A DNA stretch of 64,000 bases from Blautia liquoris (GTDB lineage Bacteria > Bacillota > Clostridia > Lachnospirales > Lachnospiraceae): contig NZ_CP063304.1 of NCBI RefSeq assembly GCF_015159595.1, positions 2,914,001 through 2,978,000 of the forward strand, in the 5' to 3' direction. The first letter of the stretch is position 1. Each line of letters begins with the position of its first letter. The notes under the pieces are model-generated. The model saw nothing but the letters and a program-made list of their open reading frames with translations, searched no databases and had not been told where the DNA came from. Both the position numbers and the translations under genes were made by a program. Positions 23,471 through 31,670 of this stretch are shown piece after piece.

Positions 23471-24343
23471 CTATTTGTTCAACAACTGAGACTCCAATTT
23501 TTCATAGTCATAGTCTCGCTGATGAAAGTTATTGAATTTATTATTTTTTGATGGCTGCTTCTTTCCGGATGACTTTTTCTTCTTTGTAGGTGGATAAAAT
23601 TCCTTCCATCCTTTGAGTGCTGCCTTATTGACGATTGCAATCTGCTCTTCCGGGTTGTCAGTCAACCCAAGTAATTCATTCTTTAATAACTGAATCTGCT
23701 CTTTACAAAGTGTAGTACCATTGTTCTTTCTGACAGCCAGATAAAGCTTGAAAGCATCATTCAACTTCTTATCCTCAAAATAGCTGTCCGGCGGAGCCAT
23801 ATATATATCTTCTTTAGTTTCTTTTTCTTTTAGGGTGCTTCTTTCCGAAGTTATTCGATTTAATTCGGAATTAATTTGATTTTCTTCCGAAGTAATTCGA
23901 TTTTTAGGTGAATTTAATACAGGATCGCCCTTTTTCTTTTTTTCGAGGATCCAATACTGATCACTATAGAGTTGTCTCTTCATCAGCTTCAGAGCTATCT
24001 TCTGATAACGTTTTTGAATTCCTTCAGAGGTGATAACATCTCGCTGCAGGAGGTCCTTATCTATAAGTCCTAAATCCGCACAATAATGTATCACTTGCAC
24101 GACAACCTTTTGATTCTTTATCCATCTATTACCTATTTTACGAGTGACCATTCTTGACAGCTTGGCTTCAGATAGTTCGGCATAATAGCCCTGGCTGTAA
24201 ACGATGGTCAGGATCACATCATAGATCGTGACTCCCAGCGGGCCATATTCATCCATCAGGTCGAATATCTTGTCATCTTCGTAAAAGTTTGTCATCTTCG
24301 GAAAGTAGTCCAGTCCTTTTTTGTTCGGGGCACCTCGTCCCAC
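23471..24343 (-). CDS. phage replication initiator (DUF4373/Lin1244-like)
   Basis: 290 aa, starting at GTG with AGGTGG upstream. The N-terminus (DYFPKMTNFYEDDKIFDLMDEYGPLGVTIYDVIL) is the Lin1244/Lin1753 winged-helix domain. A low-complexity hinge contains three 7-residue repeats (NRITSEE, NQINSEL, NRITSER), and a helical, Lys-rich C-terminus follows. Proteins of this kind open the phage origin and recruit host helicase. The DNA encoding the hinge is a set of tandem iterons, so the gene probably contains its own origin. Confidence 0.8.
   Translation of the reverse strand: MGRGAPNKKGLDYFPKMTNFYEDDKIFDLMDEYGPLGVTIYDVILTIVYSQGYYAELSEAKLSRMVTRKIGNRWIKNQKVVVQVIHYCADLGLIDKDLLQRDVITSEGIQKRYQKIALKLMKRQLYSDQYWILEKKKKGDPVLNSPKNRITSEENQINSELNRITSERSTLKEKETKEDIYMAPPDSYFEDKKLNDAFKLYLAVRKNNGTTLCKEQIQLLKNELLGLTDNPEEQIAIVNKAALKGWKEFYPPTKKKKSSGKKQPSKNNKFNNFHQRDYDYEKLESQLLNK
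23843..23905 (-). repeat. three tandem 21-bp iterons (candidate replication origin)
   Basis: Units at 23843-23863, 23864-23884 and 23885-23905 share TTC(C/G)GAA followed by ATTCGATTT-like sequence. Units 1 and 3 differ at only a few positions; unit 2 is more diverged. They lie in the hinge-coding part of the initiator gene, where many phages carry their origin, and the flanks are AT-rich. Confidence 0.6.
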
Positions 24344-24371
24344 TTGTGACCACCTACTTTCAATTCAATCC

Positions 24372-24689
24372 TTAATGCTGAGCTTTCTTGTACAATGTAA
24401 CGAAATCATCCAGCAGAAGGGTTACCTTCCATTTTTTCCGGTCCTGCCTATGAAATACTGCGGGGATCTCATCTTCTCTTGCATCGTTGATTGCCTGCTG
24501 CATAGCATTTTCAAGATTCAGCTTTTGAACTCTCTTACACTCGATATGTATGCCTTGCAGGCCTACTACATCAGCGTCACCGTTGCTTCCACAATACTGC
24601 TGCCCTCTGCGGCAGTCTGTGAATCCTTTTTCTTTTAGTATATTAGATAATTCTCGTTCTCCTTTTGCACCTTTATTTCGACTGTTCAT
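24372..24689 (-). CDS. Hjc-like endonuclease (PDDEXK fold)
   Basis: 105 aa from the ATG at 24689 (AAAGGA upstream). NKGAKGERELSNILKEKGF at the start, then GSNGDADVVGLQGIHIECKRVQ, gives the E...D...E-x-K catalytic pattern of archaeal Hjc/VRR-like nucleases. Likely resolves or nicks branched DNA during phage recombination. Neighbours include RecT and the replication initiator. Confidence 0.8.
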   Translation of the reverse strand: MNSRNKGAKGERELSNILKEKGFTDCRRGQQYCGSNGDADVVGLQGIHIECKRVQKLNLENAMQQAINDAREDEIPAVFHRQDRKKWKVTLLLDDFVTLYKKAQH

Positions 24690-24739
24690 GTTATTTCCTT
24701 TCAATTCCCTGCCACCCAAAGGAAGCAGGGAAACAATGT

Positions 24740-25471
24740 TTATGCAATAATCGTGATTCTCTTCTTTAAATCTTCTGGGATCCGTTCTTCAAAGTAAGTT
24801 TTGATGTTCTGCATAGCCTCATTCTTCCAGAGACCGCCTTCTGCTTCTACGATCTTAAAAACTGGTTGTCCATTCTGATCTTTTATCCGAAAAACAAACT
24901 GGCTGGAAGGCTGCTCAACCTCCAGGAAGGTTCGATAAGGGACAAGAGTCACTGGGTTAGGAACGATAACATCAGCTTTCGAAGCAATACCTTGATGGAT
25001 CGTGGTTTTCTGGCTGACGCCATCGTCTCCATAGTTTGCTGTTGCATTGGATTCTACGTTGCCGGCAACCTGTAAAATAATATTCATATCTCCGGCCATT
25101 TCAAAGTTCGCCTGGGCTTCAATTAGAAAACGTTCCTGATCATACCACTGGTCAAATTTAAATCCAGGAAGCATCGCACCGCATTCAAACAGGCATTCTC
25201 TCCTCCGCTCTTTTGTAAGACAGGAGTATAATTCTACTCTTGCCGGACCTTGTACATGTATAATCATGCGATCCCGTAACTCAAAGCTGCAATTCTTAAT
25301 ATAGTCAATCAAGCCTGAGAGTGTATTGGAACAAATCCCTCTAGCCATTGGCTCCTCATCATAGCGAATCAAATCCTTATTACAATAAGTTTTTTCGTTA
25401 ATTTCAACTACCTTTGGATCCATCGACATTTCTTTTAACTTTGCCACATACTCCATTGCTTCTTTAATCAT
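24740..25471 (-). CDS. phage early protein of unknown function
   Basis: 243 aa, beginning MIKEAMEYVAKLKEMSMDPK, with a central PARVELYSCLTKERRRECLF and a C-terminal VVEAEGGLWKNEAMQNIKTYFE. Mixed alpha/beta, soluble, no membrane segment. This type of protein recurs beside RecT genes in Lachnospiraceae prophages. Strong AGGAGG site. I cannot name its function; a role in the recombination/replication operon is inferred from position. Confidence 0.7.
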   Translation of the reverse strand: MIKEAMEYVAKLKEMSMDPKVVEINEKTYCNKDLIRYDEEPMARGICSNTLSGLIDYIKNCSFELRDRMIIHVQGPARVELYSCLTKERRRECLFECGAMLPGFKFDQWYDQERFLIEAQANFEMAGDMNIILQVAGNVESNATANYGDDGVSQKTTIHQGIASKADVIVPNPVTLVPYRTFLEVEQPSSQFVFRIKDQNGQPVFKIVEAEGGLWKNEAMQNIKTYFEERIPEDLKKRITIIA

Positions 25472-25484
25472 CTTTCTTATCCTC

Positions 25485-25907
25485 CTATGCTTGTTTTCTA
25501 TCTCTCAAATTAATAACGTCACTGGTTGTTTCATAGATCTCACCCGTAGATAGATCCACCTTTTTAACATCTTCTGTCTGATCCGATTCGACATCTTCAA
25601 TTGACATCTGCCCAGGGATCTGACTCCCAATTTCAACAGCTTCCACTTCTCCCGTCTTGATATCACGTCCCATACTTATCGCAGTGACAGCACCCAGAGC
25701 CGGTGCAAGCGTGGCTTTTGCCTGTACTCCCGTGGTAACAAAGTTTCTATCATCATTTGGTTTAAATTCGATTACAACTGTAATTTTGCGTTTCGCAGTA
25801 GCATCCGTATTTGGATCCTGAATGTTCTCGGTCACTTTCTTTAATTCACGATTAATTTGTGTTGTAAAAGCTCCTCCTGCGAAGTTCTCCATATTAATAT
25901 GTTTCAT
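25485..25907 (-). CDS. phage protein of the RecT operon, unknown function
   Basis: 140 aa from the ATG at 25907 with AAAGGAG upstream; the longer frame to 25994 has no site. It starts MKHINMENFAGGAFTTQINR, followed by a beta-rich core (KRKITVVIEFKPNDDRNFVT) and an acidic C-terminal tail (MSIEDVESDQTEDVKKVDLS). It lies immediately downstream of recT, so involvement with single-stranded DNA handling is possible but not shown by any motif. Confidence 0.7.
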   Translation of the reverse strand: MKHINMENFAGGAFTTQINRELKKVTENIQDPNTDATAKRKITVVIEFKPNDDRNFVTTGVQAKATLAPALGAVTAISMGRDIKTGEVEAVEIGSQIPGQMSIEDVESDQTEDVKKVDLSTGEIYETTSDVINLRDRKQA

Positions 25908-26007
25908 AAAACTCCTTTCCGCCTGCCGGCACTCGTGATCCGGCAGACATAAGTGTATTTTCCATGATATATAAAGAATGATCTTAAAGATCAATTACGA
26001 GTCTGAA

Positions 26008-26979
26008 TCAACCAAAGAACGCGTCTTCCATGCTTACCTGCTGTCTCTGATTTTCTCCCTGTGGTGTCTGTACGGACTGTTTCTGTGCTTCCTGCGGCTC
26101 TGATTCCTTGTATTCCTGATCTTCTACCACATCATCCTGTGGTTCATTGTCGACGTAATCAGGCTGCCCATCATCTTTGATCACTGCCATATCCTTTTCA
26201 AATGCGTTCTGGAGATCAATACTCATAATGCCCCATTTACTGATCAATTGTCTCAACATCGTTTTCTTTGCCATTCCATCAAAGTCCTGGTACCAGAACG
26301 ATGAATACTTCCATTCATCACCTTTTGGAAAATTCCCGTTCTCGAAATCTTCAAAGGAAACCCTGCTGCGCTTTGGATTGCTGTTCTCTACGGCGTTTAG
26401 GTGGAATGCCTGGCTGTAGCGGTCCGCATGTGCCAGCATCTTTTTCTTTGACCAGTACATCGTCTTTCGAAACCCGTTCGCATACTCGAACATCGCATAG
26501 TATCCGATAGTTGGCATTTCCTCACGAACCACATCATCCTCGATCAGATCCACCTCAATTTCTTCTTCCAAGGGATCATACCGGATCAGCTCTCCATCTT
26601 TGATTTCCAGAACATTCAGCTTCTTGTAGTATCCGGATCTCTCGGCCAATTGCAGATACCCTTTATATCCAAGTTGAAACTGTGCTTCCTTCTGCCCGGT
26701 TTTGCGGTTATTGTATGGCACCATGTAAAATTGCCCCAGCTGTGGGGAAGGGGAAAGGTTTAATGCCTCTCCCAGAAGTGCTGCTGATAAGATACTGGGG
26801 TTCGTACACTCCTGAAGCGCTGGAGTGGTCTGTACTGCTGATACAATACTGGAAATAAAGCGTGTCCCATTCTTCCCACCTACCACACTGTTGATCTGTT
26901 TCTTTACCGCATCCGTAGTCAGATATGCGGTCATGCCCATCTTCTTTGGCCTGTTGGCCAAACTGTTTCCTACTGCCAT
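26008..26979 (-). CDS. recT: RecT-family single-strand annealing protein
   Basis: 323 aa. Diagnostic segments are ALLGEALNLSPSPQLGQFYM, QFQLGYKGYLQLAERSGYYK and FWYQDFDGMAKKTMLRQLIS. RecT binds single-stranded DNA and anneals complementary strands during phage recombination. The C-terminal 60 residues are acidic and Gln-rich, as usual for the regulatory tail. Partner nuclease: the YqaJ-type protein two genes upstream. GGTGGAG site precedes the ATG. Confidence 0.95.
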   Translation of the reverse strand: MAVGNSLANRPKKMGMTAYLTTDAVKKQINSVVGGKNGTRFISSIVSAVQTTPALQECTNPSILSAALLGEALNLSPSPQLGQFYMVPYNNRKTGQKEAQFQLGYKGYLQLAERSGYYKKLNVLEIKDGELIRYDPLEEEIEVDLIEDDVVREEMPTIGYYAMFEYANGFRKTMYWSKKKMLAHADRYSQAFHLNAVENSNPKRSRVSFEDFENGNFPKGDEWKYSSFWYQDFDGMAKKTMLRQLISKWGIMSIDLQNAFEKDMAVIKDDGQPDYVDNEPQDDVVEDQEYKESEPQEAQKQSVQTPQGENQRQQVSMEDAFFG

Positions 26980-26982
26980 GTT

Positions 26983-27879
26983 CTACTCCACCTTTCCAAA
27001 TTTGATGTTGTTATCTAACATGTACTGACGGATCCCCATCAGCTGTTCTCTTGTGCCCCATGCTCTGAAATCAATGCTCATGATTGGATCTGTCTTCTGA
27101 TCCTGCTGAGACTCCGGAGAATTCTCTGAATTGTCTTCTTTCTTTGATTCTGTAACCGATTTCGATTTTTCCTGAGCTTTCTGTGTTGCTGTCTCTTTCT
27201 GTCTCAGTTCCGTTTGACGCTTGAGCTCTTCCTCCTTGGCTTTCTGTTCTGTTTCATAAGCAAGCTTCCGTTTCTGTATCTCTGCCAGCCTCTGGCCTTC
27301 CTGGATTGCCTGATTCATGTCCAGTGTTTTCTTATATAGCTCCTTTGCTTCAAAAGCAAATTCCGGAAGCTTCCGGATTGTTTCAAGCTCATGTCCGATC
27401 TGAAACATCTGGCTCTTCATCTGCTCCTCAATCTTTGACATCGCCACTGATGCATTTAGCCATTTCGGGTCAAATATTTTATCCAGAGTAACAAAGTTTT
27501 GAAAACCAAGGGATCCAAACAACTCTTCAATATCTTTCTGCTTTTGAGCTTTCTTCTGGTCGTCAACTTCTTTGATCTGTGAATCAATTAAAGCAATGGG
27601 TTCATCTATCAATGAAACGATTTCTTTTACCTGTTTTTCGAACTTGGTGTATGGTTCCATGCACTGTTTCTTGATCTTCTTACGCTCATCCTCAAAGGCT
27701 GTTCGCAGCTTGTTCAGCTTTGCTCGGTCTGCTTTTGCGTCCTTAATATTCTCCTCTGTAAAAGCCAGGCTCTTGTATTCCTGCATTGTTGCGGTAATTT
27801 CCTGCTTCAGTTCCTCATTATTCCACTGGATTTCTTTTATAAAGTCATTTTCCTGTGGACTCATAATTCTCAGTTCCAT
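26983..27879 (-). CDS. DUF1351 protein of the recombination operon
   Basis: 298 aa. An N-terminal coiled coil (LKQEITATMQEYKSLAFTEENIKDAKADR...MEPYTKFEKQVKEIVSLIDEPI) is characteristic of DUF1351. A Lys/Glu/Gln-rich linker and a short C-terminal domain (FRAWGTREQLMGIRQYMLDN) follow. It always sits between the YqaJ nuclease and RecT in such phages, so a link to the recombination complex is likely. AGGAGG site. Confidence 0.85.
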   Translation of the reverse strand: MELRIMSPQENDFIKEIQWNNEELKQEITATMQEYKSLAFTEENIKDAKADRAKLNKLRTAFEDERKKIKKQCMEPYTKFEKQVKEIVSLIDEPIALIDSQIKEVDDQKKAQKQKDIEELFGSLGFQNFVTLDKIFDPKWLNASVAMSKIEEQMKSQMFQIGHELETIRKLPEFAFEAKELYKKTLDMNQAIQEGQRLAEIQKRKLAYETEQKAKEEELKRQTELRQKETATQKAQEKSKSVTESKKEDNSENSPESQQDQKTDPIMSIDFRAWGTREQLMGIRQYMLDNNIKFGKVE

Positions 27880-27888
27880 ATAATCCTC

Positions 27889-28551
27889 CTAAATTTCTGG
27901 TAATATCAGTGGCGGTTTCCTACCGCTCTCCACACAGTTCCAAAACCTCTGCTCCACTTCCAGGAGCATGTCCAGATCGTCCGTAACCTCTGAACGTTCG
28001 ATAAAATAATGCCGGACCGATGTCTGCCGACCTGCGCCGCCCCAGTCTGTTCTCAAGTGGGCTCGCAGGACTACAAATTGATAACCAGTAACAAGTAAGT
28101 AATGTAAAACCTGTATGTAGTAGTTATCCGGTATTCGCTCTTTCCATTTGTCAAACATTCTTCCGTTCCTGATGTTGCTGGTTTTAATCTCCAAAATACC
28201 CCGGCGGCCATCCTGATCAGTAAGTTCTCCGTCCAGTGAAGCTTGCATAAAGGGATATTTGTTACTTCTCAATATTCTGTTCTCATGATACTCAACTTTA
28301 TATTCCGGATAATCCAATGAAAACAGTTCCCGGATCAGCGGTTCTGCCATAGTGCCATACTTGACATAGGGTTTGTCCGAAATATCTTCCGGAGTCCACT
28401 GCCCTGTCTTCTCCTCATACAATTCTGTGTTTGTCTTGTATGGAGTAAGTCCCAGGACAGCTGCAGCATCGGATCCACCAATTCCAAAGGTACGGGCTTT
28501 TAGCCAGGCATCATGATCTTTTGTATCGATTATGGTGTATCTTTCTTCCAT
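27889..28551 (-). CDS. YqaJ-like exonuclease (lambda-exo type PDDEXK)
   Basis: 220 aa. GGSDAAAVLGLTPYKTNTEL, KYGTMAEPLIRELF, ASLDGELTDQDGRRGILEIKTS and YYIQVLHYLLVTG give the complete YqaJ pattern, with active-site E...D...E-x-K. It resects double-stranded ends to supply single strands to RecT. It is the first large gene of the leftward early operon. Confidence 0.92.
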   Translation of the reverse strand: MEERYTIIDTKDHDAWLKARTFGIGGSDAAAVLGLTPYKTNTELYEEKTGQWTPEDISDKPYVKYGTMAEPLIRELFSLDYPEYKVEYHENRILRSNKYPFMQASLDGELTDQDGRRGILEIKTSNIRNGRMFDKWKERIPDNYYIQVLHYLLVTGYQFVVLRAHLRTDWGGAGRQTSVRHYFIERSEVTDDLDMLLEVEQRFWNCVESGRKPPLILPEI

Positions 28552-28557
28552 ACGGTC

Positions 28558-28833
28558 CTATTCTCCATTGTCAAATGCTTCATTGTATCCTATAATAGAA
28601 GTGATGTTTTTAGTCTTTTGGTCCTGAGGGTTGCCGCTCTCAGGACCTTTTTCTTCGTCTTCTGCATTTAAACGCTCCGCTACGAACTCTGCTTCCGCCC
28701 GATCTGTCACATACCCTCCTGCGTATTCCCTGTTGCCGGAGTGATCTACTGCGTCTACATCCCTAAGCCTGTACACCGCATACATCTGCGTGTCGGCTAT
28801 AAACTGTGCTGTTACTTCCCATTTACCTTTCAT
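28558..28833 (-). CDS. small phage protein (conserved in Lachnospiraceae prophages)
   Basis: 91 aa from the ATG at 28833 with GAGGGGAG upstream; the frame to 28899 has no site. It reads MKGKWEVTAQFIADTQMYAV and YRLRDVDAVDHSGNREYAGG, a pattern common in phage early operons, then an AEAEFVAERLN helix and an acidic tail. Function unknown. The ATG overlaps the stop of a small membrane protein. Confidence 0.75.
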   Translation of the reverse strand: MKGKWEVTAQFIADTQMYAVYRLRDVDAVDHSGNREYAGGYVTDRAEAEFVAERLNAEDEEKGPESGNPQDQKTKNITSIIGYNEAFDNGE

Positions 28834-28988
28834 GCTTTTCTCCCCTCTTCCAAATCTGTAATTACGACAAATGCAAATTCGAATGTAATACTGAAACATA
28901 TAACTGCATCAAAAAAGGAATTTACATTGGTCCAATGCGGCTGAATCAGGAGAGCAATCAGGACCGAAATCACAAAATTCTTAATCAT
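28830..28988 (-). CDS. 52-aa membrane microprotein
   Basis: Begins MIKNFVISVLIALLIQPHWT and continues with a second hydrophobic stretch (AVICFSITFEFAFVVI), so two membrane segments are likely. Strong GGAGG site 7 bp upstream, and an ATGA overlap with the next gene. Both signals support translation. Function unknown; small membrane proteins in early operons sometimes block superinfection. Confidence 0.75.
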   Translation of the reverse strand: MIKNFVISVLIALLIQPHWTNVNSFFDAVICFSITFEFAFVVITDLEEGRKA

Positions 28989-28990
28989 GG

Positions 28991-29329
28991 TTATTCCTCC
29001 ATTGTCACAAGTTTTTGACGGAATCCGCAGATCTTTGCGATCTGATCCGGCCGAAACGTGGGAACATATTTTCTTTGATTCTTGTCCTCAAGTAGCTTCC
29101 AGTACTTTTCATAGTCGATATACACATAGAAGTTAACTCTTGGACTCCGATCAGACTCCAGCACTGCATAATCGTTGTATCTGCCTTTTTTGACCTCACT
29201 CTTAATGCCTTGGATTCGGCTGAATACCGTTCTTGTGCTACAGTCCATTTCTTTTGCAACCTGTTTTACGGACATATACGGATATCCTCTGACCTGTTCT
29301 ATGTATGTACAATTATTTAATCCGTTCAT
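28991..29329 (-). CDS. helix-turn-helix phage protein
   Basis: 112 aa. YPYMSVKQVAKEMDCSTRTV is a helix-turn-helix with a MerR/excisionase-type look. The C-terminal half (YVPTFRPDQIAKICGF) may hold a second HTH-like helix pair. Possible excisionase or early regulator. It overlaps the Cro-like gene by four bases (ATGA) and has AAAGGAG upstream. Confidence 0.7.
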   Translation of the reverse strand: MNGLNNCTYIEQVRGYPYMSVKQVAKEMDCSTRTVFSRIQGIKSEVKKGRYNDYAVLESDRSPRVNFYVYIDYEKYWKLLEDKNQRKYVPTFRPDQIAKICGFRQKLVTMEE

Positions 29330-29520
29330 TCACACTCCTTTTTCTTCAATAAATCTTCCATAGTAACCTTAAAATAATTCGCTACCTTTTGTACTTTGAT
29401 TACTCCTGGCTCGTTTTTCCCCCATTTGTAAATACTGCCTCGTGGCAATTCTAATTCTCTTTCAAGAAATGCAATAGAGATCCCCTTTTTTTCACACAGA
29501 GTTTTAATTCGTGCGTACAA
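29326..29520 (-). CDS. Cro-like XRE-family regulator
   Basis: 64 aa starting at TTG (GGAGGG upstream). Residues 4-58 are a complete XRE helix-turn-helix (IKTLCEKKGISIAFLERELE...SIYKWGKN...VQKVANYFKVTMEDLL). First gene of the leftward lytic operon, opposite the repressor, hence a Cro-like role. Its HTH is a clear relative of the repressor's, consistent with both reading the same operators. Confidence 0.85.
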   Translation of the reverse strand: MYARIKTLCEKKGISIAFLERELELPRGSIYKWGKNEPGVIKVQKVANYFKVTMEDLLKKKECE

Positions 29521-29573
29521 ATCTTTTCCCTCCTTATCTTTTAAATTTAGTTACGCAAAATCACGATATACTA

Positions 29574-29602
29574 TTGACATATTACGTAAAATATTCTACA
29601 AT
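29574..29602 (+). promoter_or_regulatory. promoter toward the repressor
   Basis: TTGACA, 17-bp spacer, TACAAT. The spacer contains the operator ATTACGTAAAATATT. The repressor ATG lies about 140 bp downstream. Confidence 0.7.
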
Positions 29603-29680
29603 CAGAAGTGCCAACAACAATTAAATAGAATACAATCGCAAACATGGCATTCGTGAAATATTGCGCAACTCTTAATTATT

Positions 29681-29708
29681 ATTATACACAATATTTTACG
29701 TATGTCAA
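29681..29708 (-). promoter_or_regulatory. lytic promoter toward the Cro-like gene
   Basis: On the - strand TTGACA, 16-bp spacer, perfect TATAAT. The spacer has the same ACGTAAAATATT operator as the rightward promoter. The two promoters point at each other and their transcripts overlap by roughly 65 bp. Confidence 0.75.
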
Positions 29709-29742
29709 GTATTAGTTGCGCAAAATTTTGAGGTATATAAAA

Positions 29743-30165
29743 ATGGGGCTATATGAACAAATAAGAGACATTGCAAAAGAAAAAGGTTATTCAATAAATC
29801 GGTTAGAGAAAGAATTGGGCTTTGCCAGAAGTTCAATTAATAAATTCAATAAAAACATGCCAAGTGCAGACAAAGTCCAACAGATAGCTGATTTCTTGCA
29901 TGTCTCTGTAGATTATCTCATGACTGGCAAAAAAGAATCAGAAAATAATGAGACAAGGCTTAATGCAAAAGATGAAAAAGATATCGCTAAAAGGTTACAA
30001 GATACGCTTGAAGATCTGGAGAATGGCCAGACTGCGCTTGCTTTCAGTGGCGAACCATTAGATGATGAGACTCGTGAATTACTTAAAATTAGTCTTGAAA
30101 ATAGTTTGAGAATAGCCAAGATTAATGCAAAAAAGAAATTTACGCCAAAAAAATACCGTAAGTGA
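29743..30165 (+). CDS. CI-type repressor, XRE family
   Basis: 140 aa from the ATG at 29743 (GAGG 8-9 bp upstream). Residues 4-60 are an XRE helix-turn-helix (IRDIAKEKGYSINRLEKELG...SINKFNKNMPSADKVQQIAD). The C-terminal half is helical and charged (DEKDIAKRLQDTLEDLENGQ) with no LexA-type peptidase domain. Instead, the next gene is an ImmA/IrrE-type metalloprotease, which likely cleaves this repressor on induction, as in ICEBs1. Confidence 0.88.
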   Translation: MGLYEQIRDIAKEKGYSINRLEKELGFARSSINKFNKNMPSADKVQQIADFLHVSVDYLMTGKKESENNETRLNAKDEKDIAKRLQDTLEDLENGQTALAFSGEPLDDETRELLKISLENSLRIAKINAKKKFTPKKYRK

Positions 30166-30176
30166 GGTGAGACGGG

Positions 30177-30611
30177 GTGGCTATTGGGGAGGACGTTATC
30201 TATCTGCAAAAGAAATATCATACAACAAGCCCTTTTGAAATGGCAAAAGCTATGGGTACGATTCTACTATTTGAAGATTTAGGATCTATTAATGGATATT
30301 ATAATAAGTTTCTACGGATTAAACAGATTCATATAAATAGCAATCTTGATTCACATTTGAAAAGATTCACCTGTGCACATGAATTAGGGCATAGCATTTA
30401 TCATCCGGATGCAAATACTCCATTTTTACGAGACTGCACATTTATGTCTACAAACCGTCTAGAAATTGAAGCTAATACCTTCGCAATGTATTTTTTAATA
30501 ACAAATGATGATTTGGTTGAGTGTCAATGTGATACAACGAATCAGTTAGCTAGATACTTTGGGTATACAAAAGAGATGATTGAATTAAGGTTAAAAGGAG
30601 GGCCATCCTGA
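30177..30611 (+). CDS. ImmA/IrrE-family metalloprotease
   Basis: 144 aa, GTG start with GAGGTGAG upstream. The zinc-protease motif HELGH is at residues 68-72, with a downstream Glu in RLEIEANTFAMYFL, the usual third ligand region. ImmA-type proteases cleave XRE repressors in response to DNA damage or cell-cell signals. Adjacent to the repressor in one operon. Confidence 0.9.
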   Translation: MAIGEDVIYLQKKYHTTSPFEMAKAMGTILLFEDLGSINGYYNKFLRIKQIHINSNLDSHLKRFTCAHELGHSIYHPDANTPFLRDCTFMSTNRLEIEANTFAMYFLITNDDLVECQCDTTNQLARYFGYTKEMIELRLKGGPS

Positions 30612-30698
30612 AAGTTTTGCCTAAAAGATCGAGGGCGAAATTCTAAAATGCTATATCGCAAAGTACAACAGAAATCTAAAGAAGAAAGGAAATTAGAT

Positions 30699-31664
30699 AT
30701 GCAGTTTATTATATGGATAATCGTTATTGCGCTGATCGTATACTTATTTAGTGTAATGTGGCCACTTTTTATATTCCTTGCCATTGCGCTTGCTGTTTGG
30801 AAGGCATACGAATTTTATTATTACAGAAGTTCCGCATTTATGGAAATAAAGCAAAGTATAAACAATTACATTAACGATTGTAACGAATTGAACAGCCATA
30901 TTGAAAATTTAAAGCATACAGGTCTACTATCTGCTAGAACAGATTACGGAGATGCATCCTATCAGGATTCCAGTAAATGGAACTTCCAAAGGAAACATCT
31001 GAAAGATCAAAAATATGCTCCAAACGTCCACAATTGTTCTCGAACTGTTTGCGATAATGCGCGAAAGAAACCTTTCGAATATGTTTGTAAATACTTCGGT
31101 ATAAAAGCGACGGAAGAAACTCTTTCAACTTTTGAAAATGCTTTAAATAATATCGAAGCTGCGGAAGAAGGCAAAAGGCACCTACAGGCTGAAAAAGATA
31201 AAATTCTTGACAGTATTACGGCTGATATTCCTACTCTTATAAAAAAGTTCAGTAAAAAAAAGTTAGAACGGAATCTTGGATTTGAACAGATAGACATGAG
31301 CACGGCCTATTTTCCAAAGTATATCTTTAAATATGTTAGTTCTGGTGGCAATGCCTCCACTCATTGTGATGTTGTCATGGATGTTGATAATCTAAATAGA
31401 TTTGTTTTGTTTCTGTCTGAAAAAATCAAATTTAACAAAAGCATCGCCGGTCAGCGAGCTCTTATGACAAGCAAACTCCGACAACATATCAAAGAACGTG
31501 ATGCATTCACTTGCAAACAGTGCGGCGCATCTATTCAGCAAGAGCCAAACCTTCTACTCGAAATTGACCATATCGTACCAGTTTCTAAGGGAGGTTTAAC
31601 CACAGAAGATAATCTGCAAACACTTTGTTGGCGTTGCAACCGCAGTAAAGGTGCAAAAATCTAA
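30699..31664 (+). CDS. membrane-anchored HNH nuclease-like protein
   Basis: 321 aa from the ATG at 30699 (AAAGGA upstream; ATG at 30648 lacks a site). Residues 1-35 form one long or two short membrane segments (FIIWIIVIALIVYLFSVMWP onwards). A charged coiled-coil middle follows, then a C-terminal HNH domain (about 268-321) with CKQCG, EIDHIVPVSKGG, N-L-Q-T-L-C-W-R-C-N and SKGAK, complete for zinc and catalytic His. It is transcribed from the lysogen side with the repressor, which points to a prophage-expressed function such as blocking other phages. This role is inference. Confidence 0.8.
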   Translation: MQFIIWIIVIALIVYLFSVMWPLFIFLAIALAVWKAYEFYYYRSSAFMEIKQSINNYINDCNELNSHIENLKHTGLLSARTDYGDASYQDSSKWNFQRKHLKDQKYAPNVHNCSRTVCDNARKKPFEYVCKYFGIKATEETLSTFENALNNIEAAEEGKRHLQAEKDKILDSITADIPTLIKKFSKKKLERNLGFEQIDMSTAYFPKYIFKYVSSGGNASTHCDVVMDVDNLNRFVLFLSEKIKFNKSIAGQRALMTSKLRQHIKERDAFTCKQCGASIQQEPNLLLEIDHIVPVSKGGLTTEDNLQTLCWRCNRSKGAKI

Positions 31665-31670
31665 TTAAAA

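Larger units (their letters stand above)
29549..29727. promoter_or_regulatory. lysis-lysogeny switch: five operators
   Basis: The region between cro-like and repressor genes contains five copies of a site close to GTTRCGYAAAAT: 29549-29562 (+), 29581-29594 (+), 29658-29672 (-), 29690-29704 (-) and 29714-29727 (+). Two of them sit in the spacers of the opposing promoters, so a bound repressor or Cro would occlude them. Confidence 0.7.
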
